Shown piece after piece: positions 11,710 through 23,948 of a stretch of 64,000 bases of DNA (the first letter of the stretch is position 1; every line of letters starts with the position of its first letter). The stretch spans positions 101,284,501 through 101,348,500 of the forward strand of contig JASDFA010000003.1 in the NCBI GenBank assembly GCA_035772735.1. The letters run 5' to 3'. The DNA comes from Datura wrightii. Its lineage: Eukaryota > Streptophyta > Magnoliopsida > Solanales > Solanaceae. Below the pieces are notes generated by a model that had not been told where the DNA came from, ran no database searches, and saw only the letters and a list, made by a program, of their open reading frames with translations. The translations under genes and the position numbers were made by a program.

Positions 11710-14341
11710 TAGAGAGGTAAAAACAAATAAATAAATTAATAACACCTAAAGTTAAAGTTGAGCATAAGAGAGAATTTGGGATTTGTATGTGACAAGGCTG
11801 AAAACGGGCCGAATGCGATGTTACTCCCCTTCATTCTATTTTTATACAATCTACTCTCTTAAATGCCTTAATACAAGACGAAAATATTTCTTATAAATAC
11901 AAAAAAGTATTTAAAATATTTAGGCATTTTTAAAATCACGTTTAGCCAATATATAAATATTTTTGGAGGTTTAGATTGTATAAAAGTATGTCGACGATTT
12001 AGCATAATAGTAAAGTTATTAAGTCTTTGAGACTTTTAAAAGTGCGACATATGAAATTAAAAAAATAAGGGAGTAACAAGTTGATTTATTTTTTTATAAA
12101 GTTATATTGCGCTTCATACAAGAAGTCAGTTATAGCCTGCCTGTTTCATCATTTCCTGAAACATACTTGACCCCCCTTGGGGTGACGATTCCGCTTGAGC
12201 TTTCCTTTATGTGTTGACTCCTCCACTCACCGTGATTGAACTCCAAGCGACGATATTTCATTGTGATATACATGTAATAAAGGTATTCAAAGAGGTGAGT
12301 ATGTCTGCTCTTAAATCTAACTAATCAAAAGAAAAATTAAAATAATAAAATAATAATGATTCTCGGTCGAAGTAAGCATATAAAGAGTAAAAGATAAAAA
12401 AGAAGAAGAGTTTTTCAGTTTTTTTCTTTTTATTTGGCAAGGAAATTTAAAATAAATTCGTATCTCATCTTGTTCTTTTCACGATTAAATTAATTAGGTT
12501 TCTCTAGGACCCAAAAATTTGTTCTATCAGTGCCACAAAGTTCAGATTCTTAGTCTAAAGTTGAGCTAATTTTCAATTTGGAACATTCAACATAATAGCA
12601 ACAAAATAAATAAATTTTATGAATGATTAAAAAAATAAAAAAACATATAGACAAATGATAAAACGAAATGTCAATTCATTCGTTCAAAGTATGGAAGCGT
12701 ACGCGCCGAAGGAGAAAAACAATCAGCCACTAAAATAATTAAATCTCTATTCAAACTTAATTAGTTCACAACTAGAATATCATATTGCATATCAAAACTT
12801 AATAGCCAAAAGCTCCATTCTTATGAGACAGATCAAATAAAGGGTAAATTAATAACAATTTAAATTAAGTAAAGGCAACCTCTCATTTAAGAATAAAGAG
12901 AAAACATGAAGCCAACAAATATCATTCATATCAAGTGTCCATGAAAATTAAAATCTGAAAAATCAAAGAATATACAAAAATAAAATGGGACCTTTGATAG
13001 ACAACAACTTTTCAATATTTGAATGAGTGAAAGAACCTTCAAGCTTGAGATTATTACAACAAGTATTATCCGAAAAGTCAAATCAAGATTTGAGGCTCGC
13101 TTAAAACCGCAAATAGGACCTCCACAGACCAGCGACCTCAAACGAGATATTAATGATTGTTGTCTATGGAAGACATGGTGAGAGCAGGTGGTGTATAGGC
13201 GGAAGACGATGGGCAAAGGGTCATGTTTGGCCAGGACTGACAGGCTCCTGAAAAGAGTGGGCTAATGCTCTGTTTATTCTTTCTTTTTATCTTTTTTGGT
13301 TGAAGCTGGCCAAAAACTATAATGATGGTGTTCGTGACTGGTGATTACATGGATGACGACTTCGTTGCGGTTTTGACTAGTGTGTAGGGGTCACAATAAC
13401 CGATGACTATGAAGCTTGAAGCGAAAAATAGAGTTGGAGAGGAAGAATTTGTTTCTTCTTTCTGAGCTTCCCCTCCATCCTCCTCGAGAAAACAAATAGT
13501 AACCTCATTCTATTTTAAGGTGGATACCTAGAGAAGAAGAGTCGAACAATGAAAAGAAAAAAATTTCAAAAGAATAATGAAGATTTGTAAAATATAAGAA
13601 ATAAATATGCTTAATGAATAAGAAAATTTTGGGGATCTGCTAATAGGGAGTACAAGATTTTAAAATAAGAGGATATGAACGTTGGAAAGAAATTTTAAAA
13701 GAATTTAATTTCTGATTGTTAATGACAATGTAAAAATAAAATTAAAAAAATCAATTATCTAAATACAAAATTACTAAAGAAGGAAATTAATTTAATAAGT
13801 AAATAAATACAAAGCAAAAATATAGTGATCAGCAATGAACGTGAATATGTATTTTCTATATTTGAAAATTGATATTTTAAATAATTTTGCTCACTTAAAT
13901 AATAAAAATATAGGTATAAAAAATAATTTTTATAAATAATTTTCATAATAAGATAATAACGGTAATCATAGTATAACGTTAGTAAAAATAGTAATGGATA
14001 TAAGTGCCATAATAAATCGCTAATAAGAAAATACTTAAATAAATATTTATAGTGAAATATGAAAAAGACTAGTGCAATATAACAGAAACAATATTGTGAC
14101 AATAAAACTTAATTTATTTGATCAAATCAGAAAAAGGAGTAAATACATGATAAAATTTTTTTTACCAAATAATAAATTTTAAAATGTAATAATAATGATA
14201 ACGAGAAAATTATAACTAAAAGATGACTTTATATTAAGATAAAAAAATATTTTTTTAAAAATAATACAATTAATATATTACTAAAATTAGGGCTCAAAGA
14301 GGCAAATTGGTAGAAAGGTGGGACAAAATTAGATGTCAACA
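10685..14341 (+). mobile_element. Long LTR of an Ogre/Tat-like Ty3/gypsy element
   Basis: The start TGTCGTGCCCCATTTTTCTC and the 'gagtcgccacctaatgaattt' block just inside it match long LTRs of Solanaceae Tat/Ogre-type elements as I know them. A matching 3' end appears at 14330-14341 (AGATGTCAACA, followed by AGCTGCCCCTTCT). If this is one LTR it is about 3.66 kb, which is possible for this lineage, though internal insertions are likely. The frames inside have no domain. Confidence 0.5.
11660..11709. repeat. (TA)n(TG)n microsatellite
   Basis: About twelve TA units run into about thirteen TG units within the long LTR. Confidence 0.95.
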
Positions 14342-14839
14342 GCTGCCCCTTCTTTTCTCGAAAATGAAAGATGAATTGTCGAGCAAAGAACATTAACTTA
14401 GTAGCCAATTTTGGCCGATCGAAGGAATGATCTCTATGGAATCGGATGAAATGAGAGAATGTTATGAAAATGTTGTGGCTGAGACTTCAGTTTTAAGTCG
14501 CCTATATACCTCGGGTTTCACGAGAATCATGTCGTGTGTAGTTTTAGACTTAGGGACAAATGAAATGTCTAAAAGAGATTAACAATACGGGGCTTGAATA
14601 AGGATGGCGGTGGCACGAATTGACGAGCTTTAGAATAGATTACGAAATGAGTAGCTTGAAAAGGTGAAAATACAATTTGAACTATGTTGCATTAAAATAG
14701 GGATAAAGAAAATAGGGCGAGAGGTGTTACCACTCGTAGCTTGTTCAACTTTGGTCACATAAACTAAATAGTTAAAGTATTAGGCGTTAAATATTCCACA
14801 AAATGAACTAACATAAAATTCAAACATGATGCAAGTTCC

Positions 14840-15175
14840 CTTTAGACAATGAGATTTTGCCTCGAGACAGTAAGGATGACGTCTCTAACACATGATGTCT
14901 TGTGTCATGATAAGCAAAATAAATATTTTAGGCCATGAAATGATGTCCGTAGCGCATGAAAAATTATGATGCCTTTAGACTATGACGTCTTTGGATCATG
15001 ATAAGCAAAAATAAAAACCTTAGGCCATGAAATGATGTCCGCATGTCATGAAAAGATGATGCCTTTAGACTATGATACCTTAGGAACATGATAAACGGGA
15101 AGTAAATCCTCAAGCCATTAAAATAATATCTGCAGGCCATGAAAAAATGACTTTAGACTATGACGCCTTTGCATG
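14840..15175. repeat. Tandem repeat, unit about 85-90 bp
   Basis: At least three diverged units contain 'ttaggccatgaaatgatgtc', then 'gatgcctttagactatgac', then a 'catgataa' block. Unit starts lie near 14926, 15006 and 15095, with a partial unit before. Copies differ by small indels. Confidence 0.75.
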
Positions 15176-15279
15176 AGTAAAAGAATGATAATTTAAGGAA
15201 AGTAAATTATTTGAGTGGCATAAGTAGCTCGATTGGTATCTCTATGGTTTATTCGAGCTTAATTTGCAGATAGAGGGCT

Positions 15280-15930
15280 CAAGATGCGGCTGACGAGCTT
15301 AAATGCAATTGCGGGCTTAAACATTCAAATCACGGGTTCAATGCAAATAAAGGGCTCAAATATAAATCACGCTCAAATGAAAATCACAGGCTCAAATGTA
15401 ATATAGGGCTCAAATAATGGGCTTGAATGCAAATAGAGAGCTCAAATATAAATCACGGGCTCAAATACAAATCATGGGCTCAAATGCAATCACGGTTCAA
15501 ATGTAATATAGGGCTCTAATGCAAATCACGGCTCAAAATTCAAATCACGGTCTCAAGTTCAAATAGAGGGCTCAAATATAAATCACGGGTTCAAATGCAA
15601 ATCAGGGGATCAAATGTAATCATGGGATCAAATGCAATCACGGGCTCAAATGCAAATAGAGGGATCAAGTATAAATCATGGGCTCAAATGCAATCACAGG
15701 CTCAAATACAAATTACAGGCTCAAATGCAAATCACGGGCTCAAATGCAATCAAGGGCTCAAATGCAAATCACGTGTTCAAATATAAATCATGAGCTCAAA
15801 TGCAAATCACGTGTTCAAATATAAATCATGAGCTCAAATGCAATAAGGGGCTCAAATGTTAATCACGGGCTAAAATGTAAATTATGGGCTCAAATGTAAA
15901 TCACGGGCTCAAATGCAATCACGAGCTCTA
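15280..15930. repeat. Minisatellite, GGGCTCAAATGCAAATCAC-type unit
   Basis: About thirty units of 15-20 bp are arranged head to tail. The core GGGCTCAAATG is well kept, followed by a variable CAAATCAC, TAAATCAC or CAATCAC spacer. The 63-residue frame at 15595-15786 is this repeat read through, not a gene. The array ends at the copia LTR insertion. Confidence 0.9.
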
Positions 15931-15936
15931 AAAGGT

Positions 15937-16387
15937 TGCACGACCTAAGGAGTCGTCTTAAACTTAATTGTTTGTTTATGAATGAAATAAGTTGTCAAAC
16001 GTGTTCCACTTGAGTGAATAAGCATAGTAAGTAAATAAGACAAAGAATTTAGCATGGAAAACACTCGGCTCAAAAGTTGAAAAAACCACGACTTGTACTC
16101 CACAGGATTTTCTCCAACTTCACTAATTCCAAGAGCCTCTTCAAACAACAGATTACAACTCTTGTAATCTAAGGAATTATAAACTCTAATTCCTAGCTGC
16201 TTACACTCCTATTCAGTAATAAGTATTTCCAAACATCAACGTCTTCCTAGTAACACTACTTAAAGACCAAATCTTCTTAATTCAGTTTTATTACTTACTG
16301 AATTAAGAATACATCAATTACAACTCAATGACAAATCCTAGTACAAGATTGCTAACTCAAGCTTGACACTTTACTAGAACAAGTTTG
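15937..16387 (-). mobile_element. Ty1/copia LTR, 3' part (split by gypsy insertion)
   Basis: This is the downstream half of the minus-strand copia 3' LTR whose first half lies at 34972-35412. Joined across the insertion at the GTTTG duplication it would be about 890 bp. It contains U5-like sequence (about 16060-16150 minus) and ends TCGTGCA at 15937. The flanking pentamer AAGGT (15932-15936) may be the copia target duplication, but its partner is lost. Confidence 0.7.
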
Positions 16388-18781
16388 TGTAATGCCCTGG
16401 AAATCCCGAGGCTAGACCGGGGAGTTGAAATGGAGAAAGCAGGGATTTCTGTACCAGATCACAGAACGAGTCATCCTGTAACCCTGGGGTAGGCCACGAG
16501 TCGTAAAGTGACTCATGGGGAAGGGTCCAGACTTGGTTGAAAATTTAGGAAAAGTTTGAGTGATCACGGGTGTGATCACGAGTCGTGATCAACACCACGA
16601 GCCATTAGGTTAGTCGTAGTCAGGGGTTGACCAAAAGTTGGAAAAGTCAGGCAGTATACTCAACGGGTCCTCACCACGACTCTTTTGGGACACCATGAGT
16701 CGTGGTGTCACCCTTGGTGACTCCAGGAGATTTTTGGCAATAAGGTTGACCGGAGATGACCACGAGTCGTTAGGTCACCTGACGACTCGTGAGGTTAGTC
16801 GTTGGCAAGCTGTTGAATCTTAGGAAAAACTTCCAGTGCACATCATAGACTGGACCCCACGAGTCGTCCCTTACCTCAAGACTCATGGAGTGCCTCATGG
16901 TGACCAGCAGGGGGAATGTGGCAGTGCACTCGATGACTGGGACCACGAGTCGTGGTCAATCGGCATGACCCGTTATGTCTCTCGTAGGCACTGACAGTCA
17001 ATTTTTCATGCGAATTTCCTAAGGATGTTTCAGTAAGTTTCTAACCTCCTAGACCCTAAACTACGTCATTTTGAGTTATTTTAAGGGAATTTGGAGGGGC
17101 TAAACGGTTTTTCCCTTATTCACACTCATATTTTCAGAAAACTCTACACAAGTTCTCTCTCAAGGATTCTCAAGAAAGGTCTAGGGTTCCTCATCCATTG
17201 TAAAAATTCAAGCTTCCTTCTCCGGGGGAAATTTTGGCCAGGTATGTGGGAATTCAACAAGGAGTAGTTCTTCCCTTGTGTCCCCCAAAATTTCTCATAT
17301 TTCTTTATCAGTTCTAACCTTGAAACTATCGTATGTTAAGAAATTATTAGTCAGACTTTATTTAATTCATGTGGAATATTATTGTATGATAATTGTAGAT
17401 GTTTTCCACCAGTTTGTGACTGTATTGGTGCTTGTCCCTGAAAATAAATTCTAACCCTAGCTCTTGAATGCAAAAAAACTAGAATCTTGTAATAGTGCTT
17501 AAATATCGAAATTTTGCTTGAATTTATCAGTGTTGGGGACTCCCATGTTGCTAGTTGTATTGAAACTCAGTCAGACTGTAGTCAGTTCAGTTTCAGACTG
17601 TAGTCTCAGTTGTTAGAGTATACAGTGTTAGCCAGAAATGTCAGCTGATTAGTTTGACTACAGAAATTCCTGAGGTGTTAGCAGTGCCTCGCAGTTATCA
17701 GAAATAGTCCCAGTATCAGTTTTAGTGGTTCTTTAGGCCATCATGACACTTTTAGATAAGAATCTCTGACCAGCCTTAGGACCCCAACTTCAGAATTACA
17801 GTTTATTCTTTAGACGATTACGACACTTCCGCATAAGCAGCTCTGACCAGTTTTAGCATCCAGTTACAGAATCCGGTCCGATAAGACTCTCAGGGTGCTT
17901 CCAGATAGGTATTCCTGACTATTCTTGGGTCTTAGTTTCGAGCTATCAGCTTAGTATACAGTCTAGGACTATCCAGTGGGAGTAGGACTTAGCACCGAGC
18001 GGACCGGGGTTCCAGTGCACCTAGGTTCCCAGAACTACGTTGCCACCGTAGGTTATTTTTATTTGCCTCATAGACCCAGACTTATGATCACTTAGTTCAT
18101 GCCTTTATACTCTAGCAATATATTAGTTCATACTGATGGGGTGTATATATCGGACTCCACGTCTAGCTTACGTGGTTACATATCGGTTATAGACTCTCCC
18201 ACTGGTCAGCTCAGTTCAGTCTCAGATTAGTCAGTTAGATCAGTTCAGTACAGTATTTAAGACTAGTGCCTCAGATTTAGGGCATGTCCTTGACCATCAG
18301 ACAGGGTCTTTTAGACCATCTCAGTTATTACAGTTATACAATTCAGCAGCTTCAATAGGTCATGCATTTCTTTTCAATTCAGCATTTTTATTCCTTGTGT
18401 ATAGTTTCTCTCACTTACTCAGTGCATTCAAAGTACTGATGCATACCTTTTATGCTGTATCATTTTATGATTCAGCTGCAGGTTCTCAGACACAGCACCG
18501 TTAGTCAACCTCTCTCAGAATTTTCCAGAGGCATCAGTGGTGAGTCCTCATATTTTGAGGACGAAGATTATTTCTTTTAGTTCTGTTCTTTTATTTAGAC
18601 TTGGAGTTAGCTGGGGACTTATCCCAGCAACTCATCAGTTGTAGTTGGTTTTCAGACTTGTAGTTTTTGTTTGGATGTTTTAAATGTCATGATTCAACTT
18701 TATCTTTCATTAATGTTTCATATCACTATTCTAAAAGCTTCCTCTATATATGTATGGTTACTTAGAATGCCGATGTATGAT
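16388..18781 (+). repeat. Chromovirus 5' LTR, main part
   Basis: It starts TGTAATGCCCTGG and aligns along its length with the LTRs at 32517 and 39471. It stops at ATGAT (18777-18781), which is repeated at 26834-26838 on the far side of the gag-only element; the last 77 bp of the LTR follow at 26839. The U3 part (16480-16970) carries many copies of the 9-bp motif ACGAGTCGT or ACGACTCGT. Positions 17730-17930 hold diverged repeats around 'ctttagacggttatgac' and 'gctctgaccagt'. Confidence 0.92.
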
Positions 18782-21643
18782 TGTCATGACCTGAGTTTAC
18801 ACCCTAGCTGTAACACGAGACAAGAAACCCTAAAAGGCTCCAAGTCGACCCATGGCATACTCATAACATAACACTTAACAATATCAACAACTAATAGAAA
18901 CATAACTGAGCGGAAGCTAACTGTAAGGAGTCATATGTAAAACATAGAGACATAGTCTAACAAAACTTTAATACATAGGTTGAATCTGACTACACATATC
19001 TGAAAGCCTCTACTAAGCTAATGAGTTGCTGGGACAGGTCTCAAGCTAACTCCTAAAGTCTGAAAACTGAAATATAACTGAAATAAGAATACAGACCTTG
19101 TTCTTGAGAGATGAGGACTCACCACAATCTGCTGAGATGGAAGAAAGAGTGTGTCTACCTGCGAGGCTGAGTCAGGATACCTGAATCTATATTATGAAAC
19201 GATATAGCACATAAAGTATGCAGCCAATACTTGGAATGTACTGAGCATGCGGGAAACATAAGTAATCTAAACATGCAAGTACACAAGAAGGAAGTAAACT
19301 AGATACATCGACATGCAACTACACTGGAATAAAACAACCCTATCTGAGATACATATATATGCCATTAAGCTTTTATTTGAAAACATTTACCGAAGTATAA
19401 TCAAAATGATACATAAGGGTCATGTGATGTACATTTATTGAGAACTAAAGTCGTAATTGATATCATACACTGTACTGACTATCTACTGATAATTGAGATT
19501 GCATTACGCTATATCTGTTTAAAACTGAAGTATGAACTATATAGAACTGAGCCAAATTGATAACATAAACTAAGGGAGTCATTCTCTGCTATGGATAGTC
19601 CCAAGTGATCTAAGGGAGTCATTCTCTGCTATCGAGAGTCCCGACTGAACTAAGGAAAAAGTTCTCAGCTATGGAAAGTACCTGACTGACTAAGGAAAAC
19701 ATTCTCGGCTATGGAGAGTCCCTAACTGACTAAGATAAATATTCTCGGCTATGGAGAGTCCCTGACTGACCAAGGAAAACATTCTCGGCTATGGAGAGTC
19801 TCTGACTGACCAAGGAAAATATTCTCGGCTATAGAGAGTCCTTGGCTGACTAGAACATCGGGAGTACTGATCTGATGTTATTCATCTGATCTATGCTACC
19901 ACAGCTAATAAGAAACATGAGAATCTATTGATTTCATCATGTGACATTCATTTAGAAAGGATTAAGGCTACTTTCTACTAACAACAAGCCCAAAAGTCTG
20001 AAAGATCTTTCTCATGCTTTATCATCATAATTCATATCGTCATGGTACCAAATCATCATTTAATCCACACCTTTTACATTTACAAACATCTATAGATTCA
20101 TATCATACTTTACACACCTCCACAACATTCAAGTTCCGAGTTCATAACATACGACGTATAACATAGAGTCATGTAGGATTTCACACTTTAGCATGTATAC
20201 ATTGATTCATATATTCTAATTTACGGAAAAACCCATTTACTCAACTCATACCTTAAACATGTACAACGAGATCATGGTAGAACCATAAATTTATTTTGTG
20301 GAACCCATTTTGAAATTTACTCCAATTCATAAAGAAGATACGCTAATTATACCGTTATCATAGGTTCACCTCATACCCAAAACATTTACATAAAAAATAT
20401 ACTGAAACATATACATACTTCCCATTGGTCAAGCCCATAAGTTCTAATCCCATCTCAACATATCTATCAAATCATATATTCTAGGTTTTAAGAGAATTCT
20501 TACAATGTTCACATATTTTAGACATGGGTACAAGTTCTTGGTATGATCGAGTGAACAATAATAAGATCCCAATCCAAGTTTTAGGCTATCTCATGAAGAA
20601 AATTCGATAATCATACATTTTCACCATTAATCACATAATTCTAGATATTAAAATAATTCCATAAGCATAATTAACTTTTAATCCTAATGAATCTTAAAAT
20701 TCATAGAAGACATAGAAGAAATCATCCACAACTCGAAATCCTAGGTCATGCTTTTCTAGAATAATGGAATCGAGTTTTTGATAAAATATTTTGGGGAACA
20801 AGGATGGAAGGATATCCTTATTGAAAAACCCACATACCTGGTTAAGAGAAATCCCACTCGAACTTGCACCTTGAAGCCTTTAAGAAAACCTTAGTTGAAT
20901 CCTTAATCTTGAGAGGGAAGGAAGAAGAGTTGAGGGAATGAGAGGTTAGACTAGAAAAACCCCTTAAAACATCCCTTAAAAGACCAAAATGACACCATTT
21001 CAAAACTGGAAGAGTAGGATTTTACCAAAATACCTCTGGGAAAAACTTAAAAATTTGCCAGATCTAAAGATCAAGACCCTTACCACGAGTCCTTGGTCCT
21101 CACCACGACTCGTCGTGATCATCCATTGCTTCTAGGCCCTGCTTCACAGTCCCTGCTTCCTGAACCAATGACCAACAGGAAGAGTCGTTACTTCATCCAA
21201 TGACTCGTTACCACCTCCTGTTGACTCCACTGGTTCCTCAACCTGCAATCCTTCTAACGACTGACATGATGGGTCATTTCTAGCTTCAACGATCCGTTGT
21301 AACCATCCATCGTCACTGACCTGGAACCCTGCACTCCAAAAAACGACTCCTCATGATGACCCATTACGGCAATCAACGAGTCGTCACATGACTCGTCCCC
21401 TTTGAGAAGTCCAACCTGCAAGCTTACCATGATTGCATCCAACAGGTTGTTGTCTCACACAACGACTCGTACCTCCTCTTGTAGCATCAAAACACCTGAC
21501 ACCAGATCTGAATCCCTTCTAACAACTCGTTAGAGAAACCAACGACTCGTTAGATGAGTCGTTCTGAGGCACAAATTGTAGATTTTTCTGCTGAACACAC
21601 TCCAAATCCTGATTTTAATTTTGGAAACTTTTGAGGTGTTACA
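18782..21643 (-). repeat. 3' LTR of the gag-only element
   Basis: Read on the minus strand it starts TGTAACACCTCAAAAG at 21643 and ends CAGGTCATGACA at 18782, 2862 bp. It pairs with 23949-26833. The region 21060-21580 holds many ACGACTCGT or ACGAGTCGT motifs, the same motif as in the chromovirus U3. Confidence 0.92.
19567..19860. repeat. About 40-bp tandem repeat in the gag-only element's 3' LTR
   Basis: About seven head-to-tail copies of a unit like CTAAGGAAAACATTCTCGGC followed by TATGGAGAGTCCCTGACTGA. The same array occurs at 24755-25040 in the other LTR. Confidence 0.88.
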
Positions 21644-21662
21644 ATATCTCCCCCTTGGGAAC
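21644..21662 (-). other. Polypurine tract of the gag-only element
   Basis: On the minus strand the bases just before the 3' LTR read CCCAAGGGGGAGATAT. A purine run at this spot primes plus-strand DNA synthesis in LTR elements. The chromovirus has the near-identical CCCAAAAGGGAGATAT. Confidence 0.85.
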
Positions 21663-22600
21663 ATTCATCCTCGAATGTTGGGTAAACTACTAAAAAGATA
21701 GGGACGAAACTGAAATCCCAAAACTGATCAACTACAGCTGAAAACAATGGAGTATTTGACTCTGGCTGATCTTACATATCTGAACTGAACATCCAAATCA
21801 TACATGCTGCTAGGGCATAAGAGGGACTGAAAGACATGAAACTAACATGGAACTAGATAGAACTCTAAGAAGGATTCTTTCCCTCTAACCGGCACTGAGC
21901 TGATACGGACAGAACCTTCGTTCTCAAATCACTTTCTATTACGGGGTTAGAATTCATGATATCTGGTCTAACTGGAAGTAAAGGTCTCATGAGCATGAAT
22001 CATTCATAACATCTATAATTGAGCACACACATGAGTCAACCTTATTCTACTTAGCTACTAAAGCAACTTCTAAAGACTGAGTTCGAACTGATCATACTGG
22101 AAGACATGAGTTAACACACATAGCGGATTCATAACATAATGATGAACCTTAAGGATTTGTAGAGCAAGACTGGCATCGCTGTGTGAAGCGGTTATCTAGA
22201 AATCCTAGGAATCTAAACATAGGGATGGGTATAGCTTAGCTTCAACTTAAGGACAAGGTAAGTTATCTGAACCTGAAGGGATCGACACACCGTAACTACT
22301 GGGGCTGGAACTCCCCTGTTAGCATTCTCAAGATTCGACTTGCCGCACATACTTACCATCTCCCCCTTAGCTTAAAGCCTTCATTCTAAGGCTCCTGAAT
22401 CTTTCTTAAGGTCGGGGATAAATCACTAACTCCTTGCTTCTCTTTCACCTCTAACCTTCACCTCAAGCCTTACACTCACAAGTATTCACATCACACATCG
22501 GTAATCTCTTCTCAACAATCATCACATAGCTTCTTATCCAATACTGGGTTCTGGGGATGCAAAGAGCAACACAAAATTCACAATATACCTGTGGCCACTA
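21663..22600 (-). other. Noncoding region between gag and 3' LTR
   Basis: About 0.9 kb with no open frame and no RT or integrase motif in any frame that I could find. In an autonomous relative, about 4 kb of pol would stand here. Confidence 0.6.
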
Positions 22601-23749
22601 CTGGCGTCTTGCCCTTATCCTGATGTGCTGCTACGGCATAGGAGCGATTTTGACGTTGCCCGCCAACCCGGGCTAGATGATGCACCCTATTGAAATGGAC
22701 GAGCTATTGGAGCTACTGAAGAGGTGGCCGAGGATCTACTCTCGCCTCGCTTAGCTGCTACACAATCTCGATGCTTATGGCCCAACTTTCCACACAAAAA
22801 CAAACATCTGAGCTGACCATGCATTCTCCCAAATGGTGCTTCCCACAGCTGGTACGCAACGGATACGTAATCTCCCTTACCCTAGGTTTGTATAGAGCAC
22901 TAATTGTCGAAAGTGTTGAGGCTGATGATTTCTGCTGGGAAAGTGAGCGGTGTCCACCACTCGTCCTCTACGGAAAAAACTCCAGATCTCCTTTCCTGGC
23001 CCTCCTGGCCTCTTTCTCTTGTTCCTTCACCTGTTCCGCATTCATTTGTTGAGCGAATATCACCAAACGTGGAAAATCTATATCTCTGTGCAACATGGCA
23101 GTCCTGCACTCTTTAACCAAGGAGTCTAACACTTCATTCACGAACCTGCTTACCCAGGCCCTTTGGTCAGCTACCATCTCCGATGCATACTTGGATAATC
23201 GGGTAAACTCCAATGCATACTCCTGGATAGTCATGTTGTTCTGTCTCAAGTTGATGAATTCTGCAGCCTTTGCCTCAACTCCCTAGGGAAAAACCAGTCC
23301 AGGAACGCAGTCATAAATTCATCCCAACCTACGGGGCCTGCTCCAATTCCCCGACTGTCTCTCCACTAGCAAAACCATATATACGTGACTCCTTTCAGCT
23401 GGTAGGAGGCTAAGTCTGTGCTCTCAGTTCCCGTCCCTCACATGATTTGGGCAATTTTCTGGATCTCTTCCAAGAACTCATACGAGTCCTCATCCACCTT
23501 TGACCCTAAGAACTTGGGTGGGTTCATTCGGAGAAAGTCTCTTACCCTTGCCGCTACCACATTCCTATTCTGGGGAACATGAGCCATCACTTGCTGATTA
23601 ATCTGGTCGGTCATGGCCTGCGCCAATATATTAAGGGTTTCCCGGAACTCGACATAAGTAACATGATCGTCCATCAGGTTCGCCGGGGCTAGTGGTGCCT
23701 GCTGGCGGCCATTACCATTCATTCTTCCATTCGCTCTTCTGGGAGGCAT
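22600..23749 (-). pseudogene. Gag of the gag-only element, decayed
   Basis: The start codon is at 23749-23747, giving MPPRRANGRMNGNGRQQ, the usual start of this gag family. Then follow the capsid-like core RDFLRMNPPKFLGSKVDEDS (about 23500-23560) and, after a frameshift near 23440, ESTDLASYQLKGV. A third stretch (23249-22968) reads EYALEFTRLSKYASEMV and so on. A damaged Cys/His zinc knuckle with CGKLGHKHRDC lies near 22750-22800. Gag packages the RNA in the virus-like particle. At least two frameshifts and a few stops break it. The tail fades near 22600. Confidence 0.8.
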
Positions 23750-23932
23750 TATCTGCGAGCGCATAAAGCACGAGTAGAACTTCATACTATACGCACGATA
23801 AGGATCATGAAGAAAAGAAACATTCCTAAAACGTCTTGTAGCCTCTTCATCATAAGTGTGGCGCACTTCACACCCATGAAGAAGACTTTACTTAACGTGA
23901 CTTTCAGACACCCTAGGACACTCTAAACCTTT

Positions 23933-23944
23933 GCTCTGATACCA
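23933..23944 (-). other. Primer-binding site, tRNA-iMet type (gag-only element)
   Basis: The minus strand reads TGGTATCAGAGC directly downstream of the 5' LTR, the perfect 12-nt complement of the 3' end of plant initiator tRNA-Met used by many Ty3/gypsy and copia elements. Confidence 0.92.
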
Positions 23945-23948
23945 AGTT

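Larger units (their letters stand above)
14342..15936 (+). mobile_element. Noncoding internal region of the Ogre/Tat-like element
   Basis: The sequence after the LTR end has no open frame of note and consists largely of two tandem-repeat arrays, listed separately. Ogre-type elements carry repeat-rich leader regions before gag. The region ends where a copia LTR begins at 15937; gag and pol are not in the window. Confidence 0.5.

Noticed and set aside
15595..15786. 63-residue repetitive frame (GSNANHGLKC-like)
   Set aside because: It is the GGGCTCAAATG minisatellite translated; neighbouring units are out of frame.
15280..15930. CRISPR-like regular repeats
   Set aside because: Units are 15-20 bp with no unique spacers, in a plant retroelement leader.
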